A DNA stretch of 64,000 nucleotides from Adiantum capillus-veneris (Eukaryota; Streptophyta; Polypodiopsida; Polypodiales; Pteridaceae), in the NCBI GenBank assembly GCA_014529385.2, contig CM043954.1, positions 4,899,306 through 4,963,305 of the forward strand. Reading direction: 5' to 3'. The position numbers and the translations under genes were made by a program. A model generated the notes under the pieces. It saw only the letters and a list, made by a program, of their open reading frames with translations. It made no database searches and was not told the origin of the DNA. Numbering within the stretch: position 1 is the stretch's first letter; the number at the start of each line of letters is the position of its first letter. Below are positions 35,409 through 48,261 of this stretch, piece by piece.

Positions 35409-38400
35409 CATGGGTCAAAAATCAATCTTATGGCAAAGAGCTTGCATCAGAAAGGGAAGTGGCATGTTGATTTGGACCATGGTTGGCGGATTTGAGATTT
35501 CCAACATGCTTCTAGACAATCTTTATGGTGCATGTGCAAATGCTAAGGTAACTATTGGGGATGTTTGTGATGCACAAAACTTTTTTATACTGGAGCATTC
35601 CTCATATCCACTCATATTGGGACAACCATACATTATGGTTGTCACATGGAAACAAAGGTATTAGATGACAGCTCAGCCTATGCAAGGATTTATAGCAGCA
35701 ATAGTAAAAGGGTTGTCAGTTTTTGACTGTGTGTTGATCATGCCAGAAACAAAGATAGCCTACCTGATCATCCATTGCCAAAGATGCACAAAGATTTCAA
35801 AGAACACAGGTTTTCATAAGATTTTCTCGGGATGCCACTATAGAGCGGGACTATGGTGGTATAGAGGAGGGGAAGTTTTCACAAAGAGAGACTTTCTCTT
35901 CGGAGGTTTTGGGATTAACATTTGAGGGTGCAGTTTCATACAGGAAGTTTAATAAGCTACCTAAATGGAAAAAGAAATTTGTTTCAAGTATTCAAAGTGA
36001 ATTGTAGGGATGCAATATGCTTGAACCAGATGATGTTATTTTAGGAATCTTTGAAGAGGTTTTTTATGTGGATATTATGTCAGAGCTGGAGGAGATCAAA
36101 CAATACAGGTTACAACTGACATTGTTAAAGTGTATTCAATGGACATGTATGAAGAACTAGATATATATGAGGCACTTACACATAAAAAGGAGGATTTGGG
36201 TGAAGCAATTGAAGTCTAGGTAGAGACAAAATATAATTATGTTGCATAGAAGGTGAGGCTAGTGGATACATCTTTGCCAAAAGGAAGTGAGGGAGTGATA
36301 GAGAAAGCTTCTCAGCAGCTATGTTGAGAGATCCAGAGAACATTGATGAGCATAAATTCATTGAAGAGATATTGGAGCAGCTGAAGATTGGGGAGGAGGA
36401 TTTCCTTACTGAGGAGGAGATCAAATGCTTTTGAGAGATGCTTGGGAATCATTGTAAAGACTTTGCTTTTGAGCCAGGTGAGATTGGGTGTTTAGATTTA
36501 AATTTTGTTTCTTCTGAGGTTATATTTATTGTCTCTCACATGACATGGAGTTTATGTCCTATCCTAGTACCCAAAGCTCGCTTATCAAAACTCATTGATT
36601 TTCTCAATGAGGAGATACGGATGGGTATTTTGGAACCATTATGCACACCGTACTCCAATCAGTGGTTCAATGTTTTGAAGAAGAATGGTACCCTAAGGTT
36701 CACTCAAGACATGTAGTTGGTCAATAAGGTAACAATCTGCAATGTAGGCACAAATCCAATTGTGGATGATTTTTTTGAAGCCTTTGTAGGTGGATTTATC
36801 TATTCTATTGGTTATCTTTACTCAAGATATGATCGATTTCAGCTTTCTTTGTAGAGCAAGGATCTTACTACAATGTGTAAACCTCTTGGTTTGGTAAGGA
36901 TGTGCATTGTACCATAAGGTGCTACTAGCTTTGTAGCTCATATGATGAATGTCATGAATAAGGTGTTCAGGGATTTTATTCCTCATGCTACTATGTCTTT
37001 CGTTGAGGATTTTCCAATCAAAGGATGTGAAGAAGGTTTTAAAGATGACGTAAAAGACCAGAGGGGGTGATGAAATGGTTTGTTGCCCATCATATTGCTG
37101 ATTGTGATGCCATTTTATCCAGGCGTGAAAACGTTAACTTGACAATTTTAGGGCAAAATCCAGTTTTTGGTGCTAAAGAGGTTTTGATTGTGGGGCATAT
37201 GTGTGGTCCGGATGGAGTACAACCGAGTCCTAGTTGAAGCTATAAAAGAGACGTGCACATCAATCACTGAGGTTCGAAAGTTTTTGGATGAATGTGTATT
37301 TTATCTTATTTGGTTGCCATACTTAGCTCATGTTGCAGTGGTGCTTATCAATTTTTAAGGAAGGGTAAAAGGTTTGTATGGGAATAAGTTTGTACGAAGG
37401 CCATCAAAAAGTTGAAGACGATGCTTCTTGAGGCTCCTACCTTGAGAAGAATTCTAATGTACAGTATTGGGTGGGTTGTAGGTCAAGACGATGAAGATGG
37501 TCACAGGTATGCCGCCCAATTTAGGGAAAAAGTGCTTGATGCTCATCAAAGAGGTTACCCACAGGTTAAGAGAGAACTTTGGGGTGTTGCTAATGCCCTG
37601 AGATCTGACAAAGAATATTCCATAGGTGCCTCGGTTGTGGTAGAGATAAATTGTTTACCATTGATTAGGGATGATTGCAAAGTATTCTTCTCCGGACATT
37701 GAAATGTTGTGATGGATAGCCTTTATTAAGTCCCTTAACTCTAAGTTTTTTCATACTGGAGGTAGAGATAACCCTGTTGTAGATATATTGTCAAGGTCTA
37801 GATATGAAGATGAAGAGGAGATGCTTACCACCAGTGATGATGTGGGCTTAAAGTTATACACCTCTTCTCATTTACATGCAAGCTGTGGTACTCTTGTTTA
37901 TGATTTTGAAGTCTTTTTTGAAGAGATTTACGATGGATAATGGCTTTTGATAGGCCGATACCTTAGCACTATTACCAGGCAAGAGGGATGGAGTGATCAC
38001 GAGTACAAGAGGATTAGGAAAAATGCTTATAACTAATTTTTAAGAGGTAGTCATTTGTGAAAGCAACCAAAGAGTTCAACAAGGGTACCACAACGGGTTG
38101 TTTGTTATAAAGCAACTCAACAATAGGTGATTAAAGAGTTTCATTGAAGCTTATGGGCCGGACATAGAGGGATATGGGCAAATTTTGTCAAAATCAAGGA
38201 CCACTATTGGTGGAAAGGAATGTACAAAGACGTTGCTCAGTTTGTGGAGAATTTTTTATTATGCCACCAATACTCTAATGTACGGCATCGAGATGGATTA
38301 CATCCTACTTATCCACTAGCTATGCGTTACAAGTGGGTAGTAGATTTGATTACAATACCAGTGGGGGTTTGGCAAATGAAGTTTATTGTTTTTGCTAGAG

Positions 38401-39275
38401 ATCTCACTAGTCAAGTTGAAGGGAGAGATTTGCGTACAAAAGCTACAAGTTTTATGTGAGAATTTTTACTTGAAAATGTTATTTCCAAGTATGGTTGTGT
38501 TGGTAAAATCATTGCTGATAGAGGAGAGCTGGATGCAGATGAAGATCGTGAGTTCTTTGCTTGTTTGAGCATCAAATTGGATCTTACTACATCGTATAAC
38601 CTAGAAGGAATTACGAAAAGTGAAAGAGGGTATCTGCCTATTGTTAAGGCTTTAGCGTTGAAGGCATGCTGAGGACATATTGGTGATTGGCCTAAGCCGC
38701 TACCTTTTGCTTTATGGGATGATCACACTATGCATAGTTATGTTATATGTTTTATGCCATTTGAATTGATGCATGGAGAGAAACCCATTTTTCCCACAAA
38801 GGAGGCAGTTATGTCTTGGACCACAAAGGAGACAATTATGTCTTGGAAGTAGGTATGTCCATAGAAGATGTTCTTGCTTTACGTATTTTCCAGCTTGAGA
38901 GGCATCAAGAAGATATTGAACAAGCCAAAGCAAAGCTCAAGGAGGCAAGGTTGAAGAATAAAGAAACATTTGATGAGAAGCAAATGCTATGGCCTTATCT
39001 ATCAAAGATGGTGATTGGGTACTTTTTTATGACAATAGCTTGGAAAACAAATACTCTGCTATGCGCAAGATGGTCAAAATTTGGTTTGGTTGTACATGCT
39101 TATGAAAATGGAAAGGTGAGTTCAAATTTGAGGATCAAATCTTGGATCAACAACCAAGGGATGACGATGATATGTACGCATCAAACGATGCGTCTGATGA
39201 AGATTTTGATGATGCAAATCAATGAACAAGATGGTTGACACATGATTGAGGATGTGTAAGTTCAAAGGAGGTGGA
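35409..39275 (+). pseudogene. Ty3/gypsy family A pol, right of the CACTA (protease, RT, RNase H, integrase)
   Basis: It resumes in the protease active site (the joined codons read DHGSKINLM) and continues with FFILEHSSYPLILGQPYI (about 35580-35633). Reverse transcriptase lies at about 36560-37030 (IDFLNEEIRMGILEP, VLKKNGTLRFTQDM, IYSIGYLYSRYDRFQL; the catalytic segment is mutated to FVEDF). RNase H is at about 37430-37800, including GWVVGQDDEDGHRYA and RQRGY-like QRGYPQVKRELWG. Integrase spans about 38150-39000 (WAGHRGIWANF, KDHYWWKGMYKD, LLCHQYSNVRH, DLITIP). Many stops and frameshifts; dead. Confidence 0.88.
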
Positions 39276-40350
39276 TGTTGTGATGCTCTGCATCCATAGG
39301 GGGAAACTCAAAGAAGATATCATTTCCTAGGTGTTATCAGCTTTCAGAAAAATTGTTGACAATTGTTGTTGAACTGGCATGTGGATAGAGTTGTGCTCTA
39401 CCCTACCGTGGTTGGGATATACGCCTAATGTGGTGATTTTGCAATGCTTGGTTGGCAATAATTGATATCGATAGAAATGCTTTGGTAGATATCTAGGCCA
39501 AATGTAGAGTTGGGAAATGCCTCGTTGATATGCATGCCAATTATGGTGCACTTAATAGAGCAACAAGTGCTTAAGGAAGAGTGCGAGATATGCCCAATAT
39601 GGAAGTAGCAAAGAGGCATTGGGTTCTTTTTATTTATAGTGCACTATATGCTTAACAATGTGTGGTTGATATATAAGCCAAATGCATTGTTCTCCAGAAT
39701 GCTTTGGTTGATAAGTATGGAAAATGTTGTGTGATTTGGAAAGCACAAACGTGCTTGATAAGCTATAGGTCGCGAGATTATGCGCATTGTGGTTGTGGCT
39801 AGGAAGCTCTAACTCTTTTAACCGAATGCAAAGGGAAGGTCTTGACAAAGTGCAATCACTTATTCTTGCACCTTAAAGACAAGAGGCTTTATGCAATTCG
39901 TTGATATGGAATGGGAAATCATACTATATTTTTAGTCAAGGACTGTTGGAGAAACATACCATGTTTGAAAGTATTTTGGTTGTTTAAGTAAGCATGTTGG
40001 GACTAATGGAGATATGTGTTCTCTCAGCAATGCCCTGGGAGGTATGAGGTGGCCACCTAGTGACCCATGTTAGCATCAAGCTAACTCGGATACCATTTTT
40101 TGGAGCTTTCATTGTAAAAACATTTATTATATTGAAGAATCGGGAATATTGTAACTCTTATTTTCCGGATAAACATTGCAATTGATGAGCCGGGGCTACA
40201 AGCTTCCAGATTGTATAAACCTGTCTTTAGTTAGATCTCCCAGATTATTAGTTTTGACCACCAAAAACCTTGGCTAAGGTATAAAAGCCAATTTTTGCAA
40301 GTTATTATTAAGTTTTGGATAATGAAATACACAGTGTGAGCTAACAACAC
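39276..40350 (+). mobile_element. Family A LTR, left part
   Basis: It begins TGTTGTGATG after the polypurine-like AAAGGAGGTGGA (39264-39275). A TATA box TATAAAAG lies at 40280-40287. The LTR is broken at 40350 by the chromovirus and resumes at 49772. Confidence 0.75.
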
Positions 40351-41945
40351 TGTAACATTTAATGGTCTAGTAACTTGTGTGTAGCGGAAAATAACATGAA
40401 CATAGTGAGCATTTCATTAGAATATATTCCTAATGAGAATAACAAGAGTGCTTGGGCGGAGAGAGCAATAAAAAGTATAACACCTAGTTAGATAGCATGA
40501 ACAATACTTCAAAAGAGAGAGAAATTAAGCAATTGACAACAATTGAGGACCGGATTTTCTTGGAGCCGGTCCCCCCTCCAAAAGGCTTTGTATTATGGTT
40601 TCTTCCATCAAGAGAGACATTTTACAATACAATTCTTTGAGTTCTTTCAAGACTAGATAGTGCAGTGAAGATGGAAACTTCATGCACTAAGCAAAACACT
40701 TATCAAACACAACATCAATTCCCTCACAGTCTCATACCCAAGACCTCACAGACCTTCGAAGATGGTGAGAGCTAGCGGGGTATGAGAGTAGATTGAGAGG
40801 AAGAAGGAGCATTCTTACAAGAAAGATGTACATCTCCTCACATAATCACTCACATTAGCATAGCTTAGCTTAGTAATTAGCATGGTAGAGGAGATGAGCA
40901 TGCATTGAAGCTTGGCTCCTGGTTGGATTTGCATCACAAAGCCAAGAGTTGTTGATGTAGGCCTCCCTTATCACAAGCTTGGAGTAGGTGGTAAGCTTTC
41001 CATTAAAGCTTGAGAAGGAGAGAGAGTATTCTTTTCTTCAGACATGAGATTGTGTGAGTATGTGTGTGTTAATGCCTTGAAAAAATCAGTCCCCTCTCTC
41101 TCTTGGTCGACCCCCCTTGCTATTTGCTCATGCTACAGCCCTATTGGACCTCCCCAGGCCTAGCCAATGGAAATTAAGCAGCATAAGTGATAGCCTTCTG
41201 ACATGTGTCCCCATTTCCCCTTTTGTGAGAGCTTTAGGTAATCAATAAATGCAACTAGACTCTCATTAGACCCCTTTGCCTCCTGGACAATAGGAATCAG
41301 GCAAGCCATTGGGCTGCTGAATGCTCATTGGTCCCCTTGGGAGATTGTCCAATAGTCTTATAGAGAGCTTAATTCCTATTGGTTCTTTTATTAAGTGTTT
41401 TTAAATTAATTAAACTAGATTTACTCTAGCCTAATTTTCATTGGCCCACCTCCATGGCCATCCAATAGGATTTGAGTACACCTTGTGGGATTCTGGCCTA
41501 GGGAGCTGACATGTGTCCCTGTTGCCCCTTGTGTACAAATGAAGCTTGTGTGTGTGTGTGTGGATGTTCTCTCTCATCCCCTACTTCTTGGGCTCGCCCC
41601 CTCCTATGTAGGGACTTGTGAAGACTTTTGTACACGCACACACAAAGCATCCAAATTTCCTAAGCTTTGACCTTTGGACACAACCTTTGAATTTTGGAAC
41701 CTTAGCATTTTGGACGTCTTAATGGGCTGAACCTTAGGGTCTTTTAAGCCCATTGTTGAACATTGCTCTTTTGCAGATGGCCCCCCCTTTGGATCCCTAT
41801 TTTCCCTCCTTTGGATCCCTACTATGGCAGGTCTGTTGGCCTAACCAATATTCTACCTTTTTCTCCCCTGGCACTTCCCCATATTAAATGATCATTTTAA
41901 CATGAGAAACTCATTTAGGAGAATTAGATATTGATTATTATGACA
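40351..41945 (-). repeat. Chromovirus 3' LTR (1,595 bp)
   Basis: Closely matches the other LTR. It is 85 bp longer, mainly because it keeps stretches (for example around 40445-40465 and 40575-40625) that are deleted in the 5' copy. Confidence 0.92.
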
Positions 41946-41960
41946 TTACCTCTCTCTTGA
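41946..41960 (-). other. Chromovirus polypurine tract
   Basis: On the minus strand TTTCAAGAGAGAGGTAA directly precedes the LTR start TGTCAT, the place where plus-strand DNA synthesis is primed. Confidence 0.8.
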
Positions 41961-42271
41961 AATCATAGTCGTCCTCGACTATGGGGTAGAGAAGATAAAG
42001 CATATTCATTAGTCCTTTTCCTAGCGGGTAGAGGATCCCTATGTTACCCTACGACATCATTCCAGAATGGATGACTAGTCCATTTGGTGCTTGAGAGCCT
42101 AAGCTATCGCAAGCATGTCTGCACATTAGTACTATCAATCTTCCATAGTAGAGTGACAAGCTCTACTTGGTATTTGGGAGACGTCGTCTCCGAAAACTTG
42201 ATCTAAGCATGCATACTAGTTCATTTTTATAAGACAAAAACTTTGTTCGTTTTAAACATTTGTACATTTGC

Positions 42272-45200
42272 TTACCCTAGGGAAGCATTGTAAGCATTGA
42301 CAAGGTTTAGGTTATCCTTTAATTGTATGCCTTGCATCCATCTAGCATCTTCAAAAGGATAATTCTTAAACTTAATAAGATATCTTCGGATATTCTTACC
42401 ACCTCTTAGTACCTTGTCTTCATGTTGGAGAATGGACTCGGGTTGTAGCACCTCTTCTTGGTCCTCGATCTCCGGTGGGTCTTCAATAGTTGGTTCTTGA
42501 GGTGGCTCTCCTTTGTAAGGCTTTAGTAGGATCACATGAAAGCATTGTGTATGAGCCAATGGTTGGGCAACTTGAGTTGATAGGCCATCTCATTGATTGG
42601 CCTAAGAATTTGGAAGGGACCATCGTACCTTTTTGCTAACTTAGCAAAGTACTTTTGGTGTCCCGTAGGATTCCTGCCCGTCATGTGCCTTAATCGAGCC
42701 TTGGGAAATTTGAGTAAGACCCAATCATTTTCTTTAAAGGCTTGGGCTCTTCTGTGCTTGTCAGCAGCAGCCTTTTGCCTTTGCTGTGAGATAGAGATAG
42801 AATCCTTAATCTTTTGGAAAGATTCTTGTAGGTCTCGGTTATACTCATCTGCAGCGAAGATCTTCCCGTGTACCTTAAGTAGCAAGGGACTTTTTTATCT
42901 TCCCTCTATCACCTCAAAAGGTGCTTTTCCTGTGGAAGTATGTACAATGTTATTGTAGGCATACTCCACTAAGGGTAAGTACTTCTCCCATTGGGACCGT
43001 TAATCTACTTCTGTTACATAGGCTTTTAGTAGATCAAGAATTGTTAGGTTAGCTATTTCACTTTGGCCATCTGTTTGGGGGTGATAGGCCGAAGAGAAAT
43101 TTAGCCTTGTCCTTAAATTCTCAAAGAGACCCTTCCAGAAGTTACTGGTCATTCTAGGATCGCTATCCGACACTATGGACATTGGCAAGCCATGGTACTT
43201 GAAGATTTGTGAAATGAAGAGGGTTTCCATTTGATGGGCTTTGATAGTCTTTTTGACATGTATAAAATGAGCTTGTTTACTGAAACTGTCTACTATCGTC
43301 CATATTCCCCTATTCCCATGGATAGACTTAGGCAATCCAAAGATAAAATCCATGGACATGCTCTCCCATGGTGAATTAGGGATTGGCAAAGGTTGAAGCA
43401 ATCCAAGTTTCTTCCCTCTATCAAACTTTGTCTTTTGGCATACCACACATTTAGAAACATACTCTTGTATGTTTGCTTTCATGGTAGGCCCATAGAAATA
43501 TGTTTCAATCCCTTTTAGGGTAGACTGAATCCCTCTATGCCCTGCATAAGGAGGAGCATGAGATTCATACATTACTTTCTCACAGAGTGAGTTATTAACG
43601 CATAGTCTATTGCCATAGAGAAGATAACCATCTTGTAGAGTAAATGGTTCCTCTTTCTTCCCTAATGCAAGGGCTGAAATCACATCTCTAAAATCGGGAT
43701 CAATAGCATACTCATCTATCATAGAAGATAGATCATTGTGAGTTGCTATGGAAACCGCATTCACTCTCGGCCGTCTTGAGAGTGCATCAGTTACTCGATT
43801 ATGCTTGCCAGCAATGTGAGCAATATGAAAATGAAATTGCGAAAGAAACTTTTCCCACCTCATTTGTTTGTCAGAGATCTTGATCTACGTCATGAAGTAC
43901 TTAAGACTTTGGTGATCCGTTCGCAGAATGAAAGGAGTCCCCAATAAATAGTGCTTCCATTAGTCTAAGGCATGTAGAACTGCGAGGAGTTCCTTTTCAT
44001 GTATGTCTAAAGCTTGCTCAACAGGGTCGAGCCTTTGACTTTCATAGCTATGGCGTGCCCTTCTTGGAGCAAAACAGCTCCAAGGCAATCACCACAAGCA
44101 TCATATTGGACTCAAATGGCTTTGAGAGATCCTGTAGTGTAAGCATAGGTTGAGAGATAAGCTTTTCTTTAAGCTTTTTGAAAGCATTATTCTCCTTGGC
44201 AGACCATGTGTACCTAACATTTTTCTTTGTTAGTTCATGTAATGGTCCTTCTATTAGTGAGAACTTTTCTATGAAACGTGTATAGTATGTGCACATACCT
44301 ATAAAGCTTCTTAACTCATGAAGATTCATTGGTTTAGGCCATCCTTTTATTACCTCTAACTTTGATCGATTCATTTGGATTCCATCTTGAGAGATAATGT
44401 GACCTAAATACTAAATCTCTTGTGAGAAAAAATCACTTTTCTTTCGATTAACATAAAGTTTATTCTCTCTTAAAACTTGAAATATTACATGGAGGTGTTG
44501 CTTGTGTTTGTCTAAGGAATTATAGTAGATGATAATATCATCAAAGAACACTCCAGTAAAGGTTTGGTGAGGCCTGAATAGCTTCTCCATCAAGCGGTTG
44601 AATGTGGCTGGTGCATTGGTCAAGCCAAAAAAACATAACAATGTATTCATAAAGACCAAACGTAGTGCGAAATGCGGTCTTTGCAATGTCTTGATTAACT
44701 ATCCTTATTTGATGATAGCCACTTTTTAGGTCAATCCTACTAAAGTAGGTGGACGCTTGTAGCTTATCAAATAGGTCTTCTACCTGTGGAACGGGAAACC
44801 TATTCTTGATAGTGATCCTATTTAGTGCTCTATAGTCGATACACATACGATATGTGCCATCTTTATTTTGCACTAGTAGCACAGGAGAACAAAATGGAGA
44901 TGAGCTAGGCCTAACCATGCCCTTCTAAACTAACTCATGCACTTGCCGCATAATCTCCTCTTGTTGAGCTTGAGAAACTCTATAAGGAGGTTTGTTAGGC
45001 GGTGAACTTCTTGGAAGAAGTTCAATTGCATGGTCATCATTGCCTCATTTAGGAGGTAGCTCACAAGGGATGTCGTCAATAAAGACATCTTGAAACCCCT
45101 TAAGAAAATTGGATAACTTTTGATTGTGTATATTTTCATTTGCTAAAACATTAGGTTCATTTTGAGAATCTTTAACAAAAATCGTGTACACGGAAATAGA

Positions 45201-45790
45201 GCTCTTTATTGACTTGTTGAAAGCTTGTGTATGTACAATGGGTATAGTGTTACCCATTTCCTTAGCATCTATAAACATATCTTGTTCCTAAGGAGATTCT
45301 CCTTTCAGGGAATTTAACATGGCAGCCATGCGATCAAACCATGGTGCCCCTAGGATTACATCCTCATGCTTGAGAGGAGAGATAAAGAAGTCTTCTTTGT
45401 CCACATAGCTTTGGACATGGAGCCTCAATTTCCCGATTAAGGGAGTGACTGAAGCTTCTTGCCCCTTAAAAGCACCGTCTGCAGGTAGGACATCTCCCAT
45501 CTCGTAGGCTTGTATGCCTAGCTTGGTGGCCAATTCTATAGATATGAAATTGTGAGTAGAACCAGGGTCAAAGAGAATAAAAGCATCATGTTCTCTTTCC
45601 TTTCCCCAAGCATGGCATAGAGGAGATCCTTTCTGGTGAATTTCCTCCTCTTGGATTTCGACCAAGGTAGCTCTAGGAGGTTAATGGCGGGTGTTCTTTT
45701 GGGGACAAGCGTGGTACGCATGCCCTTGCTTGCCGCACTTGAAACAACTGTTCCCAGGGGATTCACCATGAAAAACTTACCGCACCACGT
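42272..45790 (-). pseudogene. Chromovirus pol: protease, RT, RNase H, integrase, chromodomain
   Basis: Order on the minus strand: CCHC knuckle CFKCGKQGHAYHAC (45746-45705); protease with FILFDPGSTHNFIS (45665-45288); RT (44918-44050) with [22 protein letters not shown] and a catalytic FFDD; RNase H to about 43800 (HIAGKHNRVTDALSRRP at its end); integrase (43700-42530) with H2C2 (HRGIQSTLKGI ... CVVCQKT) and core MDFIFGLPKS, IVSDSDPRMTS, AYHPQTDGQSE; and a C-terminal chromodomain (RYLIKFKNYPFEDARWM, about 42380-42330). Chromodomains steer chromoviruses to marked chromatin. Stops near 43003, 42890 and 44405 and frame changes in RT disable it. Confidence 0.93.
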
Positions 45791-46342
45791 AAGTGTAGGG
45801 GAGGGGGTTTTTTACCAAGTTACATAAGCGTATAAGTTAGGGGAAGACCCCCAATAATTTATCTCCCAAGATTAAAAATAAGGGAGGGAGTATCATATTT
45901 ATGGGGGGGGGGGAAGGCTGACTCGGGTTTATTGCTTGAAATGATTGGTCACTAGTGTGCACTAGAACTCGGATAAATTTAGGAGAAGTTTGTTACAGAT
46001 CACACATCAAATTTTGCATCAAGATCATCGTAGATAAGGTCTGATTTGGAGTAGGTCAAGGGTTGATTTACACCAGATTTGGATTGGTCAAAATTGGATG
46101 AGTAGCTAGAGTGCAAGCTGATCCAAGCACATAGATTGAAAGTCAAACTAAGACACATTACGGGTACATCTAGTTATCAAAGGAAGTGGTTCCTTGGTAA
46201 GTTGCCAGTCACTATGCTACACACTCTTTGACTAGTTTTACTTAGTTAGATTATGTGAGACCTAAATTTTATATGTAAGATAGGGGGTTGATAGTTTTCT
46301 TCATTGATTGTCGTATAAGCATAAAAAGGGGGGCCATGTTCC

Positions 46343-47790
46343 CTAATATGAGTCGTATATAGGGGTTTTATCAAAGTTGTCTGCTCGCAGGTGGTGTCCC
46401 GTTTTGTATAAAGAGTGAATCCCCTGGGCAACTGTTATCCTTGCGATAATGCTCAAGCTCTTCAGGAGAGAGTTTATTTTTGCCTTTATAAACTCCCTTA
46501 TCTTTAGCTTTGTTGGAGTTGCCCTTAGGAGACTTTTGGACATTGTCCTTCCCCTTAGGCTCATTGGAACCCTTGTTTTCCATGGGCTTAGAATTTCTTT
46601 TAGCCCCGTTTGGAAATTGATGTGAGAGGCCACCATAGTATGGTGTATAACCGCCAATATGGTGCGTGGCCTTTGGGAGTTAACATACTTCACCATTTCT
46701 TCAGTTAAACCCGCACAAAATTGTTGCTTTTGCTCTCCAAAATCCAACTTCTTGAAGACAGTGGCTTTGAGTTGTAAATCCCAAAACTTGTCTACATATT
46801 TGTGAATTGATTCGTAGGTAGAGAGCTTCAAGCTTCGCCATTCAGTAAGTACTTTGTCTTTGGCATTGGTGGCCAAAAACTGCTTCATAATGGAAGCTCT
46901 TAAAGCTTTCCATGTTTGTGGAGCTTCACCGTTTCCCCGTAGGCTAGACCACCATTGTGTGGCGGACTTTTGAAAGTGCATAGCTACATGGCATAGCTTA
47001 GAGGACTCCTGAAGCCCTCATCTCCAAACGCCACATCGAGCTATTGGATAAAGGCCAAGACTTTGTCTGTAGCACCAAAGGTGCCATTGTAGGTATAGCA
47101 AGAGATGATCTTCCCTCCCTCTTTGAACTTCTTGATCTTGGATGACCACTTCCATGCGGCATAGGATTTCCTATGGCCTCTTCTTTTTGATGGTTCAAAG
47201 GTTGCACCATCACTTTCTTCAGAAGATGAAGAATTTGAGGAAAATGGAGAAGAGGGTGACCTCTTTCTCGCCTTTTTCTTGCCTTGATCTTCATTGTCTT
47301 CCCCATCACTTTCATAAGAGGAAGAGGATGAAGAAGATGGAGAAGAGGGTTTCCTCTTTCTCGCCTTTTTCTTCTCTTGCTTTGTCATCCCTCTTTGAAG
47401 TATGGTGTGGAGAAGTATGCGATGGTCTTCTCCATTTTGGAGGTGATGGAGAGCGTTTAGCTCGCCGTCTTCGTGGAGCCATCTCCGCCGAGGTGGCGGG
47501 AGACTCACTTCTTTCTCGTTCCTTTGGTGGAGGCTCTTGAGTTCTCCTTTGAGAAGGAGATGCGTCATCAAGGAGAAAATTTCTGAGCCTTCATATGGAT
47601 CCTCTTCTTCTTCCCAAATCGGAGAGAGAGCTCTTTTGGAAGTCTCGCAAGGAGGCTTCCTAGGTGTTTTGTCATCATGGTGGGGAGCTTGGAGAATCCC
47701 ATGATCATGAAGCTGCCGTTGCACTTCACTTTGGAGGGATGGATTTACCATGGCTTGTTGAAGCCTAGAAACAAGATAGTTAACAAGCAT
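46343..47790 (-). pseudogene. Chromovirus gag
   Basis: The first frame (47790-47041) has a basic and serine-rich, low-complexity middle (KKKARKRKPSSPSSSSSSS, then an acidic GEDNEDQGKKKARKR duplicate) and ends with YTYNGTFGATDKVLAFIQQ-like capsid sequence broken by TAG. The second (46981-46343) continues the capsid core (MHFQKSATQWWSSLRGNG, WKALRASIMKQF, then YVDKFWDLQLKA), typical of Retrotrans_gag. The junction between them is a frameshift near 47000. Confidence 0.85.
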
Positions 47791-48261
47791 CGAGGCATCA
47801 TTAGTAGCTTGCTCATTAGAAAAATCAAAGTTATCAACATTAATTCACTCTCTTTACTATTGTTAGCCATTCTAACAACTTTTAGGTGTACTTTGGCACT
47901 TCAAGCCCTAGTTGCTACTCCTCTTTACCCCTTTACAAAAAGCACTCAAGGTGCACCCGTGGCTCAAATACCATTAATTGCAAGGAATAGAAGAGAGGGT
48001 CGTTCAACAGCACCAGCTCCTATCAAGCTTCTAATAGCTCAGTAGTGGTTAAAGCCGTAGGCAAGCCCCGTAGGACTCCACTATTAAGACCATAGCTCTC
48101 GATGGTGATGCCCAGTTAACTGCACAAAGGCATGCGCACTACAAGGCTAAAAATCCCTACTCTACTTACTCACATGCAATTAATAGTACCAACCATTTAT
48201 AGCTAGCTTGAGGACCTCCCTTATTGAGCAACAAAAGAGAAACCTTGTGCTGTAATACCAA
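47791..48261 (-). other. Chromovirus leader with decayed primer site
   Basis: Just inside the 5' LTR, the minus strand reads TGGTATTACAGC (ending near 48250), a 10-of-12 match to the initiator tRNA-Met primer site. No gene is supported in the leader. Confidence 0.65.

Noticed and set aside
47142-48045. Plus-strand frames opposite the chromovirus gag
   Set aside because: They are shadows of the minus-strand gag and leader with no recognisable domain.
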